Positions 33,190-44,014 of a stretch of 64,000 bases of DNA are shown one piece after another (the first letter of the stretch is position 1; every line of letters begins with the position of its first letter). The translations under genes were made by a program, and so were the position numbers. The stretch lies in contig CM020620.1 in the NCBI GenBank assembly GCA_009829735.1, forward strand, positions 11,839,420 to 11,903,419, written 5' to 3'. The DNA comes from Pyropia yezoensis. Taxonomy: Eukaryota > Rhodophyta > Bangiophyceae > Bangiales > Bangiaceae. The notes beneath the pieces are model-generated. The model did not search any database. It saw only the letters and a program-made list of their open reading frames with translations, and was not told the origin of the DNA.

Positions 33190-36100
33190 TTAGCGTCTTG
33201 CAGTGTCCGCCACCCGTTCCCCACCAGGAGCACCGCGTCGCGTCGCACAGGACGCCGCCGTCGCGTCGCCGTCGACAACCCCCCTACCGCCACCGCCACC
33301 GCCACCGCCACCACCACCGCCACAACCACCACCACCACCACCACCACCACCACCACCACCACCACCACCACCGTCGCCGACAGTGTCCACTGCAGCCAGT
33401 ACGGGCCATACATCGACCCGCGTAGTCGCACGGGTGCGACGTACAGGCGGGACGGGAACACCATTTGGAGGACGCTTGGTCGTCCAGGCCCACCTCATAC
33501 CAAACGGGTGCTTGAAAGGCCACACGTCGGTACCCGTTAGGCGACGAGCGGCCACCCACGCCATATTGCGGGCCGCAACGTCGTCCCAATTGCGAATCAC
33601 GGGCGGGTGTGGCGCTGGATAGCCGGGGCCTTGTGGGGCCGCGAGAGAGCACGTGTAGCAGCCCTTGGCCGCCCACTCGCTCAGTCGCCTCTGGTCGGCA
33701 TAGACGGCGCGGTCCTCGACGACACAGGCGGCCAGCGCGGCCGCGCGCCGCGCCACAGCAGCTGCACGGGCAGTGGCTCGGACGGCCGCCCGGTAGGCAA
33801 CGGGGTGCGGCCCTCGGCGCGTCACGTGGGTAGCAGAGGGGAGGGCCCGCTTTGGCCGCCCCCGACGCGAACCAGCCGCCATCCGCACACGCCGTGTCGA
33901 TGGCAGAGGGCCGGCCGGCGGCCCATACAGCTCTCCTGGAGTCTTGGGGGGGGAGTTGCCCGTCGGGTAGATGAGCACCATCTTGTCGTGACACTCGGAG
34001 CACGCCTGGCTCGTGTTGAACTCGTCCTGGTCGACAAACCAGCACAGCCGTCGGAGATGGCGGCGGAGCCAGGCGTCCCGCCCGCGCACGCGCTCGGTGC
34101 CCATGGCCACGACGACCGCACCGCCGCCACGGACCTGGCGAAGGAGGCCGCCGGTCAGGTCCGGCGCCACCGAGGCAGCAAAGCGGCCGCGTTGGATGGC
34201 CTTGCGCACACGCGCCGTCCGCAGGTGTCGCGTGGCTTAAGCGCTAATTCGCTGGCCGTACGCGGCCGTGTCGCGACGGGCGGCCCACTCGAGCGTTGCC
34301 TGTAGGTGCTTGCCGTCGTCGCCGGTACGCATCGTGCCGTGTGCTGCTGCCAGGTCGACGGGTGGTAGGTGGCCAGCGACGCCGCCTACGTCACCCGCCG
34401 CCGCCACCAGTCCCGCCACCGCCGCCGCCACCGGTCCCGCCTTAGTACCGCTGCGTGCCCGCCACTGCTCCCACGCACGGGCCAAAAAGTTACCGCCGCT
34501 GGCCTCGCGAAAGTGGGCGGCACTCAGGCTGTAGCGAAGGCCGGGGACGGGTACCAGTCGACGACACCCCCTGCGCCGGGGCAGCGCGTCCACCTGGTCC
34601 TGCAGCGGCGCGTCTGGGGTGGTGCTGCTGGCACTGTTGCCCGCCGCGGCAGTGGGGTCCACCAGCCACCGTGCCACCTTTTCGGCCTCGTGACGGGGCA
34701 CAGTCCACCGGGACAGGCGCGTGCGACGCAGCACACGCCGCACCGAAGTGGCGAGCTGGGTGCGGCGGGCCCGTCGGATGGACGCCTGCGGCCCACGCCG
34801 TACGCGCCCGTGGCCACCGCCGGGGCTCGCCGTCTGGTAGGTCTTTGCTTCGAGGGGCGTCGTCGCACCCGCCGCCGCCGGGGCCACCGCCGACGCATCA
34901 TCGTCGCTCTCTCGGGTGACGACCGCCGCGCTTGTCACTTGGAGCGGCCCCCCCCTCTCCCCGCCCCTGCAGCCGGGGCGCCCGCCGCCGCCCGCTTCCT
35001 AGACCCCCTGGGTGGGTGGCCCTTGGGCATGGTTGCGGCTGCCGCCACCCCGTCTTGGACGCCCGCCCCACGCAGGAGCGCCACGGCCTCCCGGTTGAGC
35101 GCGTCCAAGCCCACGTGGCGGGACCACGCGACGCGCACCGCGGCTACAACGGGGCGGGCGGGGAGGTTTGCCGTCGCCACGCGCTCACCCGGTGCTGCCA
35201 ACAGTACGGCAGACCGTCCCAGGTCTCCGCCGGCCATCTGGATCCACCGGACGCGCGCCAACGGCAGGCCAGCCCGCTCGAGCTGCGTCAGTACCCCCAC
35301 CCGGGACTCAAAGCCTTTGCCGCTGCGGTCCCGTGCACGTCCACCGCCGTCCAGCTTCTTTGCCCAGGCCACCGCCCGCGCCTAGGCCTCTGCGGCCGTG
35401 TCGGGTCGAGACAGAAGAAACGTCACCGCCACGCCGTCGGTAGACAGCTGGGAGGAGGCCCGGTTGGCGCGGCCACCGACACCAGCCATGGCGGCCAGCA
35501 CTGCTGCACCGCCTGTTCGCAGCTCTGGCCATTCCCGAAGACTGGGGTGGCCACGCACTGCCACGCCAGTGGCGACCGAAACTGCCCGCAACAGGGCGAG
35601 CATCTTGTCCGCCACCAGCGTGCCGTGTCCGTGGAGCACCGCTCGGGCGCCAGGGATGAGGGCGTACGGACTCTCCACACTCGCATTCAAGACGTGGTGG
35701 AGAAACGGCACGTATGCCCACCAGCGGCGCTTCTTAGCAGGCGTTGCTGGAAAGAGGCCCGCCAAAGAGGGTGGCATGGCCGCCCGCATGACGGTCACCC
35801 GTTGCACCAGCGCCTAGACCAGGTGCGGGGGGACGCCGTCGAGGCCCCGCCGGCCCGGCGTTGCCTTGTCCGCGGTACCCGCGCGGAAGCGCACGGCCGC
35901 CCACCGCGTTAGCCGCCGCTCCGAGTCCCAGGCAGAGCCGCCCGCTGGAGCAGCCGTGGCAGCGGGGGAGGTGGCAAGCGCGTCCTTGGCCGCCTTGGCG
36001 CCCAGCTTGCCACACGCCGCGTCCACACACCGCCCGGCGTGGGTGGCCACAATGGTGGCGACGGGCTCCCATCGTGCCGTGTTGTTTCTCGCCGGAAGAT

Positions 36101-37337
36101 ACCGGTCGCACGCAGCTGCCGTGACGGCCATCACCTCCGTCAGGGCGTAGGACAGCGCCTCTGCCAGCAGCGGGTGGCTCGTCGTCACCACAGAGCGGGC
36201 GCGCGCCATCCGCGTGTTGGCGCGCCCCTTGCCACACCCAGCACACACGGTGCCCGCCTGCAGGGGACTGCCAGACACACCCTCGCAGCCGCAGGCGTAC
36301 GCCAACCACAGCCAGACGGGCGCCCAGTTTACGGGCACGGCCCCCGTCCAGTCGGCGTCGTCGGCGGCTACGTCCGCGACGGTCGACACCAGGCGCCACA
36401 AAGCCACGTCGAGGACGCGGAGCATGAGGAATTGGAGCTTGGTAGCCGCCCCAGAGAGGTCCCCGTGCTCGGCTTGCAGCGCCGTCTCCACCGCCGCGCG
36501 CGTGTCGGCGTCGTCCTTGTCGTCCCCAAACACCGCCCTCGCGAGGACGCCCACCGGCAAGGTACACGCCCGCGTCTGCCGTCCAGTGCTCTGAAGCGGG
36601 TCCTTGCAGTCGGGGTCGACGCCGCGGTCGTAGGCTGCTGACACACCCCCACAGTGCCGCTGCACCGGGCAGGCGGCGTCCCCGCTGCTGTGGCCCCCTC
36701 CCAGGCATTCGCGACACTTGGACGCGGCCGCCGCCGCCGGGACGGCGGCGGCGGCGGCGGCGGCAGCGGCTGCTGGCCCTGCACCAGCCGGGGCCTTGCA
36801 AGAGCTGACCTTGTGCCCCGGCTCGCCACATCCACCACACGTTTGCGTCCGCCCCTTGCGGGCGGGCGGTGCGTCCGTGACAGCCTCGCACCGGGGCAAG
36901 CCCGCGGCGGCCACGCCAATCAGACCAGCGGCCGTCTTGGCGCGTGCGGCGAGCTCTACCTCGGCCTCGCTTGCGGCCGCCCGACCACCACAGTAAACGC
37001 TGACCGCCTCTGCCGCGTCTGTGATGGCCGCGAAGAGGTCCTCGCCGGCGCCGTCGAGGGGGCCCGCCGCCTCCTCATCCTTGGCCGCCTTCTGCAACTG
37101 CGCGACGGCGGCAGACCAGCCGGCCGACGAGGCCGCGTCGCCACGTGGGGGTGCAGACACGCCCTGCAGGCGGCACAGGTTGGCGGCGAACACCTCCCGC
37201 TTGAGCGTCACCACGTTGCGTGCGTCTTGAACGTACGCCTGCTCTTGTGCCGGGTCCCACTCCTCGTCTGAGGTGGTGTCGCCGTCCAGCCCGTCGACGC
37301 CAATGTCTTGGTCGCTGCCGTCGTCTTCGTCGTTCAT
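33190..37337 (-). pseudogene. Fanzor-type (eukaryotic TnpB-like) RuvC nuclease with N-terminal zinc knuckles, disrupted
   Basis: Fanzors are eukaryotic relatives of TnpB, RNA-guided DNA nucleases found in transposable elements. The C-terminal signature is clear: DEFNTSQACSECHDKM (first Zn pair, 33979-34020), KGCYTC (second pair, about 33650-33668) and NWDDVAARNM (RuvC-III Asp, 33580-33585). MAGGDLGRSA (Asp codon 35223-35225) fits RuvC-I, and MGTERV near 34089-34106 is a candidate for the RuvC-II Glu. The N-terminal region from ATG 37337 adds a CCHC knuckle (CGGCGEPGHKVSSC), a second CxxC...H...C motif and further Cys pairs. The frame is broken by TAG at 35814-35816 and 35382-35384, a frame change near the 8-C run at about 34950, and TAA at 34237-34239. 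Sequence reads on sensibly across each break, so this was one gene. The tail after the RuvC-III motif is a GGT repeat. Confidence 0.7.
33292..33372 (+). repeat. (CCACCG)/(CCA)n microsatellite
   Basis: Trinucleotide tract, mostly cca/ccg; on the minus strand it encodes the poly-Gly tail after the Fanzor RuvC-III motif. Confidence 0.85.
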
Positions 37338-37344
37338 CGTGAGT

Positions 37345-37346
<2 letters not shown>

Positions 37347-37378
<32 letters not shown>
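37347..37378. repeat. 32-nt poly-G immediately upstream of the Fanzor-gene ATG
   Basis: Uninterrupted G run on the plus strand, i.e. poly-C in the minus-strand leader 9 nt before the ATG at 37337. The length in the assembly may be inexact. Confidence 0.85.
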
Positions 37379-37380
<2 letters not shown>

Positions 37381-37499
37381 GGAGGCGGATGAGCGGGTTG
37401 TGTGTGTGGGAACGACTGTGAGGAGGGTGGGTGGAATTGTCGACGGTGACTGACGGGGTCGGCAAAGATGGGTAACCGCGGTGCACCATCTACCGCCCT

Positions 37500-37509
37500 A
37501 TTTATCGTC
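37500..37509 (-). promoter_or_regulatory. Possible TATA element of the Fanzor gene
   Basis: GATAAATAGG on the minus strand, about 165 bp before the ATG at 37337. The distance implies a leader of about 130 nt that includes the poly-C run. Confidence 0.25.
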
Positions 37510-37618
37510 TGGCAAGGCACCATCCGGGCCGGGGTCCTCACTCGATGCCGTACGCGTGCTGTAGAAGCTGGCGATGGGCTACACGGGCCGTCAGGAGGCC
37601 GGCGGTCCAGGTCCTCCC

Positions 37619-37855
37619 AACCCCCCCCCCCCCCCCCCGCCCCCCCGCCCCTTCCGCCCCCCCCGCCCACCCCTCCCCCCCCGCCCCCCCGCCCCGCCCT
37701 CCCCCCCGCCCCCCCGCCCCCCCTCCCCCCCCGCCCCCCCGCCCCCCCTCCCCCCCGCCCCCCCGCCCCCCCTCCCCCCCCGCCCCCCCGCCCCTGTGGC
37801 ACCCCCGCCCCCCCGCCTCCCCCTCCCCCCCCCCCGCCCGCCCCCCGCCACCTCC
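37619..37855. repeat. (C)7-8 G low-complexity tract
   Basis: Runs of 6-17 C separated by single G or T. Open in several frames on both strands purely by composition. Confidence 0.85.
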
Positions 37856-38359
37856 CAACCGACGCTGCCTCTCGCCCCCTCGGTATATGAGCGTACACCG
37901 TCGTCGCGCAGCAAGCAACTCTGCCAGAACAGGCTGCCGTCGGTCGTTGTGGGTCATAGACCACTGCCGGGCAGGGGGCAGAGCGGAGGATGCTCGCACC
38001 GCCATGTGCCCCTGTGTGCTGCCGCGTGGCCTTAGCTCGCCGCCCCGAAAATGAAAGGTCCTTCTCATCTCCGCGGCACACGTGGCCGACGGTGGCTGCC
38101 GTGAGAGTGTCCTGTGGTGCGGCGGCGGTGGTGGTGGAGGGGCTGGCGGTGGTGGTGGTGGAGCTGGCGGTGGTGATGGTGATGGGGTTGGCGGCCCAAT
38201 TGCAGACCGCGCACAGACGCTGTGCTCATGGCAGCCGCCAGTAGCACGACGGCGAGTGCGGGACGGCGTGCACCGCATGCACTGCGGCATTTGAGCCGAA
38301 TGACAACCCAGAATCCGTGCGGCTCGCCCAACCATGGCGAGCGAGCGCCCGCCCCCCCT

Positions 38360-38526
38360 TTCCCCTCTCCCCCCCCCCCCCCCCCACCCTCCCCCCTCTC
38401 CCCCCCCCCCCCCCCCCCCCCTCCCCCCCTCTCCCCCCCCCCCCCCCCCCCCCCTCCCCCCCTCTCCCCCCCCCCCCCCCCCCTTCTTCCCCCCCGCTCC
38501 CCCCCCCCCGCCCCTTCCCCTTTTCC
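38360..38526. repeat. Poly-C tracts in a ~50-bp period
   Basis: Four long C runs, each followed by cctctcc-like spacers, giving a short tandem period of about 50 bp. Confidence 0.75.
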
Positions 38527-38843
38527 ACCAGCGACACGAAAACACGTCTACACGAGCGGCGGGCTACGGCTGCCAGTGACCGCGGGGGGGGACAAACGCG
38601 GACAGTTTGCCGACGGCACGTATGGGAGGGTGACCGCCACCGTGCTGCGGGGCAATAACCACACTGCAATGGAACCCACCCTCGGCACTGCCTGCTCGCC
38701 ACGGTGCATGTGGAGCGGCGAGTTGGGACGCGGGCACCCAGCCTTTTTGGTGCTTCCGGCAGGCCCCGTCCGTTTGCAATGCACTACGAGCACCGTTTGG
38801 GAAAAATGTCATCTTGGACGTCTTGGTGGGAGGGTTGGGAAGG

Positions 38844-38847
<4 letters not shown>

Positions 38848-38880
<33 letters not shown>
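38848..38880. repeat. ~33-nt poly-G
   Basis: Uninterrupted G run on the plus strand. No gene is supported between 37380 and 39564. Confidence 0.85.
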
Positions 38881-38881
<1 letters not shown>

Positions 38882-39564
38882 GCAGTCGTGTACTGCAAAC
38901 CCATCGCCACAGACGGCATTGTCATGCTGCGAGCTCACCGCGCGGTGCATCCAAATGGCCTGTCACCAGCACACGACACCACGTGGGCCGCACGGACTTA
39001 CGGCTCTCGTCGGACCCAGGGGCGCCGAGGGAAGCGACTGACCTGACCTGCATGTGAAGCCCTGCTGGCGTCTGGGAACAGCAAGTAGCCTCCGTTCTGG
39101 GATACCCCGTGCGCAGCTGGTGCACAGCCGTAGGCCGTCGGAGAACTCCACATGTACTTTCTGCACGCGCGGCTATTTGACAACCGGAGCCCTTGGGTTT
39201 CAGAAAGGTCAATGAAATATCAACAAAAGGATGGAATATTTCTGCCGCCTCATCCGCCGCTGGCTGTTACAAGGCATTCAATTAGAAGTGAGGCACTCTC
39301 AGTCGTACTCCCTCTTGCTGACGAAGCGCCGGCCGGAGGGGCGCCAGAGCCCTCCCAGCAGTGGCTGGCCAATTTCCATTGCAGTCTCTCCGCAGTACCG
39401 CTTGTCTTACTCGCGGTCCCTGCGTTCCTTCTCGGCTCCCGCCACGGACCCCCGCAGCCCTCTGACCCCCTCCCGCGCTTCGCGCACCCCGCCTCTCACG
39501 TCCTGCTGCAACGGCCGCCCCTTTCGCACTCCTACCCTGTCTCTCTCCACCTCGTCGCTCTACG

Positions 39565-40932
39565 ATGACCAATTTTGAGACGACCGCATCCCCCACGACC
39601 CCCCCCCCTCCTCCTCAGATGAGCTCCTCCCCGAAGGGCGAGGCCTCCGGCATCTTGTCGACGCCCGACCCCATTGTGATGCCCGATAAGTTGACTGTTC
39701 CGGTGCTTCGTCTACTGTGCGTCGAGCGGCAGCTGAAGTGCCCCCCTCGTCCAACCGCAACCATCCTCATCAACTTAATCGGGTCTTACAACGCCCAAGT
39801 CGAGGGAGGGGGGGACTACAACCTGAAGAAGATGCTGCGACTCTCCATGGCTACCCATGGGTAGCGGCGCGGGCTGCGCGGCTGTGTGCGGGCAACCGTG
39901 TCTGGCATTCGCCGCGCCTTTTTGAGCGAGCAGCGGGCGGCCGTGCCGTCGGCAGGCGTCCCCGCAACCGCAGCGGAGGCGGCACGGACCCCCCCTTCCC
40001 AGGAGGTCAACGAGTCCGCACCTGTTGCCAGTCCGGTGGTTGACATCGAGCTGGCCAGGCTCGACTTTGAGAGGGAGAAGCACCGGGACGCAATTGCGCT
40101 GTCCCACAAGCGCCTCGACTTTGATCAGGAGCGGTGGCGAGCTTCTTGTGTTCCCCAGCCCGCTGCCCCACCCCCCCCGCCCTCCGCCCCCTCACCCCCC
40201 CCGCCCTCCCCCCTTCTACCACCCCCGTTCCCTCTCATCGCACCCCCGACGGCTCGTACGCTCTTCCTCCCTGGGCCCCCCTCTCTTCCCACCGCCTCTC
40301 AGGCAATTGATGTGCCCTTGGACGCCACGCCACCCCCGTCCCCTCCTCTGTACCCGCAGGCGGTCCCATCTGTGGCTGTCCAGCCTCCGCTGAGCGGCCC
40401 TTTGCTGACGGTTCTTCAGGACATTGTGCGCTTGGCGCATGCCGAGCCAAGCTGTCGGGGGATGTTCTCCGGGATGGCTGCGTTGAGCGCCTCCCTCGCC
40501 GTCACCCGACGCGGAACACCCCTGGCGCAGGCATTGACGAACCTGCGGCGTGGCCACTCTGAGTACCTCCGTATGCTTTCCTGGGTGGAGGGGGAGCTCG
40601 GTGGCGACCAGTCGGCCGCCCTCCGCCTGCCTTTGAAGGCTAGCCGTAAGGGCAGCTTTTCATTTTCGGACAAGCAGCGGCGAATGCTGGAGGAGGCATT
40701 TGCGAGCATCGACCCTCGAACGGTCGTCACCGCTAACGCCACCAAGCCATTTAATGGGGCCACTTTCTCCACTCTACGGGCAGCATTGCAACGTCTCAAC
40801 CCGGCACGGCGTCGAGGGGTTGCTGCGCGTGAAATGTCCAGCCCTCTCCACACCGGTCGGGCATCGGCATGTGCTGCGCACTGGAAGACCATCTACAAGA
40901 CGCCCGTACTAGGGAGGGGACGCGGCCGCTAA
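39565..40932 (+). pseudogene. SAP-domain protein frame with one in-frame TAG
   Basis: The ATG at 39565 opens a frame that reaches TAG at 39862-39864 and then continues open in the same phase to TAA at 40930-40932, so the two parts were probably one protein of about 455 codons. Residues about 33-68 (LTVPVLRLLCVERQLKCPPR...ILINLIGSY) match the SAP helix-extended loop-helix DNA-binding motif. Next come a charged segment (LDFEREKHRDAIALSHKRLDFDQERW), a long Pro/Ser linker and a C-terminal globular-looking region (FSFSDKQRRMLEEAFASIDP...). The AG acceptors I checked just downstream of the TAG do not restore phase with the GT at 39861. It may be a recent pseudogene, a readthrough gene or a sequencing error. 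Confidence 0.5.
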
Positions 40933-41545
40933 CCCCCCTCGGCGGCCATGGGGCGGGCGCCCCGGCGTCGAGAGCGGTGGCTGCTTCGGGCGCGGCACGG
41001 CGGCGCCTGGCGACCGGCCGACCTGAACGGACCGACTCGGGGCACCAGGCTGTGGAGGAGTGGGCTGCGGCAGCGGCAGCTGGGGGGAGGCGCCGCGCGG
41101 TGGCATGCGTCCTCTCGCCGACAGCCCCTGACGCCTGACCCCTCGGCCGCGATTGGGAGGGCGCCGCGGCGCAGAGCGCGGTGGCAGCTGCGGGAGCAGT
41201 GGCGCAGCATGGCACCGGCGCCGAGATGGCGTTGGTCGCGGGCGGGAGCCACGGCGGGCGGGCGGCGGCAGACGTCCACGTGGCCGCGGCCGCCGACGCC
41301 GCTGCCGCCGCCGCTGCCGCGGTGCCACTGGCGGGGGGAGCCGAGGGGGAGGGTGCGTTGATGCCTCCTGGGGGGAGCGGGCCCACCGCCGCTGCCTGCC
41401 GCGCCAGAGGATCGCCGACCGGCCGGTCGACGGTGAGCGCCGCCGTGGGGGAGGACGGGTTGGGGTGGAGGCGGACCGGCGGCGAGGCGGCGGCGGCGGG
41501 GGTGGCAGGGACGGCGTCGCGGCCGCCGCCGCAGCTGCCAACCAG

Positions 41546-41630
41546 GGAAACCACAGCCTTCGAGCTTCGACCACTGCCTTCGATCTTCGACCAGGCAAAG
41601 ATCGAAGGCAGAGTGGCAAAGATCGAAGGC
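41546..41630 (+). other. Foldback A: duplicated 20-nt unit facing its own inverse
   Basis: GGAAACCACAG is followed by two direct copies of a 20-nt unit (GCCTTCGAGCTTCGACCACT, GCCTTCGATCTTCGACCAGG) and then their inverse complements. The innermost stem, 41574-41587 with 41598-41611, is a perfect 14 bp around a 10-nt loop. CCAAT follows at about 41638. It is homologous in inverted orientation to 45373-45456. Confidence 0.8.
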
Positions 41631-41879
41631 AAATTAGCCAATCGTGTGCGTTCTCTCGGCCCCCAGCTCACCGTCGCCGGGCGCACCCACCCGCACCCCC
41701 CCAACCCAGGTCATCCTCCCCCCCCCACCCCCCCGGCGCCCCTCCTCCACCCCCACGGCGACCTTCCTCCACCCCCACGGCGACCCCTTCCCGCCCCCAC
41801 GACGACCTCTTCGAGGTACACGCCGCGCCGCTGCTCGCCACCCTCGAACGGGGTGGCATGGCACGCACCACCGTCGCCA

Positions 41880-43395
41880 TCACTGCGCCCGGCTGGCGGC
41901 CGGCCCCCATCGCCGCCACCTGGCCGCCCGCCGTCCGCGGCCGCCGCCGCAGCCGCCGGGGGGCCGTCGCCGCCCCCTCCACCGCCGCCGGCTGGCTGCC
42001 ACCGCTGCCGCAGCGTGCTGGCAGTGCCTCCCGCTCCGCTGTTGCGGCCGCCGCCGCCGGCACGCCGCCGCCGCGGCCGCCGCCCCCGCCGGCTGCCCCC
42101 GCCGCCGCTGCCGACGCCGCCGCCGCCGCCTGCCCGCCGCCCCCCCTCCGGGCTGGCCCCGCCGGTGGCGCGTGCTGGCCGCTGCCCCTGCCGCAGCGTG
42201 CTCGTCGCCGCTCCCGGCGGCGGTCCGCCGACCCCCCCCCCCCCTCGCCGCGGGCACCGCCACCGCCGACGGGCAGCCCCAGCCGCCGCTGCCGCCGGGC
42301 GGCCGCGTCCCCCCCCCCGCCGCCGCCGGGCAGCCGCCGCCCCCGCCGCCGCCGGCGCGTCGCTGGGTCCGCCGCCACCCGCTGGCGGCCGGCCCCCGGC
42401 CGGCGCCGCCGCCGCCGCCTTAGCCGGCTGGTCGGCCCGGCCGCCGCCGCGGCTGGTTGGCCGCCGCCACCCCTGCCGCGGCCGGCTGGGAGCCCTACGC
42501 CCGCTGCCGCCGACGGGCCGCCGCGCTACCGTTGCTGCCGTCGCCGCGGCCGGCTGGTTGCGGCCGCTGCCGCCGCCGCCTGGCCGCGGCCGCCGCCACC
42601 GCCGGCTGGTCGCCGCCGCGGCCGCCGTCGGCTGGTCGCCCTCTTTCCCCCCTGCCGCCGCCTCCGCCGCTGCCGCTGTCGCCTGGCCATCGGCTCCCCG
42701 CCGCGGCCACCGCCGCTGCGGCCTGGCTGGGGCCGCCGCCGCCGCCGCCCGCCGGTGCTGCCCCACCGCCGCTGCCGCTGTCGCCGCTGTCGGCTGGCCG
42801 CCGTCCCCGCCACCGCCAGCTGGCCGTCGCCCCCGCCGCCCCCGTTTGTTCGCCGTCCCCCCCCTGCCGCCGCCGCCGCTGCCGCTGCCGCTGCCGCTGG
42901 CTGCCTGCCACCTCTGCCGCCGCCGCAGGTCGCCGCCGTCGCCCCGCCACAACCACTGGTGTCGCTGCTGCCACTCGCTGGCCGTCATCCTCGCCGCCGC
43001 CCGCTGGCCGTTTCCCCATCGCCGCTGCCGCCGCCGCCGCCGGCTGGCTTCCACGGCTGCCGCCGCTGCCGGCTGGCCGCGGCCGCCGCCACCGACGACT
43101 GGCCGCCGCCCCCCCCCCGCCGCTGTCGCTGCCGCCACCGCCAGCTGGCCGCTGCCCCCCGGCTGGCCGCCACCTCTCCGGCCGCCACCGCCCACCCACC
43201 GCCCATGCCGCTGTGGCTGCCGCCGCCTCTGATTGGCCTGCGCGCCCCTCCGCCGCCGCCGTCTCCGCCGCCGCCGGCAGGCCGTCTCCGCCGCCGCCGG
43301 CAGGCCGCGCCCCCCCGCGGCCGGCGCTGCCGCCACTGCAACCGCGTTCAGGCTGGCACTCCACGCCGCCTCCTCAGGCTTCTGTGGCTGCTGGT
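41880..43395. repeat. CCG/GGCTGG minisatellite
   Basis: Degenerate repeats of (ccg)n ggctgg(c/t). Frames are open on both strands for more than 600 codons, which shows the openness is compositional. No gene is annotated here. Confidence 0.75.
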
Positions 43396-43619
43396 GGATT
43401 GCTACCCCTCCCCCACCGCTGCTAAGCACCGCCGCTGCTTCCCAGCCACCCATCCTCGTCTCCATGAGTGCGCTTGAGGACCCCGTAGGATGTCTGGCTG
43501 TGTGTTTCGTCCTGGCTGAGGTTCCGCACATGTGCAGCAAGCCATCACCACGCACACCCCGACGTTAAAGAGTGGAGAGCACCTTTTGCCCAAAGGTCCC
43601 AACAGACCAAATGAAGGTC

Positions 43620-43657
43620 GCTGAGAACGCTCGTAGCGTCAGAACCTCGAGCAGACG
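43620..43657 (+). repeat. Direct repeat copy 1 (~38 bp)
   Basis: tgagaacgctcgtagcgtca followed by gaacctcgagcagacgag. It matches 43977-44014 with a few substitutions. Confidence 0.55.
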
Positions 43658-43976
43658 AGTAAAGGTATGTCGTTGAAGACTTCTTCTGCGGGCGCTCATG
43701 CAGTCGATGACCAGGCCCCCTATTGCAATAAACTGTCACTGCGTATTCCTCGTTCTTGATTCGTTCCCTGTGCGGAAATCGTGCACACTTGCATCCTATT
43801 CCGTTCTGGTGTCGTGGATGGCCGCTGAGCTGGTCTCACAACTGAGGCCTATGTTGTGCATGACCACCAGGGGGGTCCAGCCTCTTCAGAAGGTGCGTCC
43901 AAACGTATGGTGCGAAGATGGTGCCTTCGAGGGCCTGAATGAGGTACTTCTGGTGATCTGCGCAAAGCTATGTCAC

Positions 43977-44014
43977 TGAGAACGCTCATGGCGTCAGAAG
44001 CATCAGCAGGCGAG
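43977..44014 (+). repeat. Direct repeat copy 2 (~38 bp)
   Basis: tgagaacgctcatggcgtca followed by gaagcatcagcaggcgag. It could flank an inserted or deleted segment. Confidence 0.55.

Noticed and set aside
40796..41704. 302-codon minus-strand Ala/Pro/Ser frame antisense to the SAP gene end
   Set aside because: Runs through foldback A and low-complexity DNA; no start context or domain. Cannot be excluded but not supported.
41153..43477. 774-codon plus frame and 614-codon minus frame over the same DNA
   Set aside because: Both strands open because of CCG/GGCTGG repeats; compositional.
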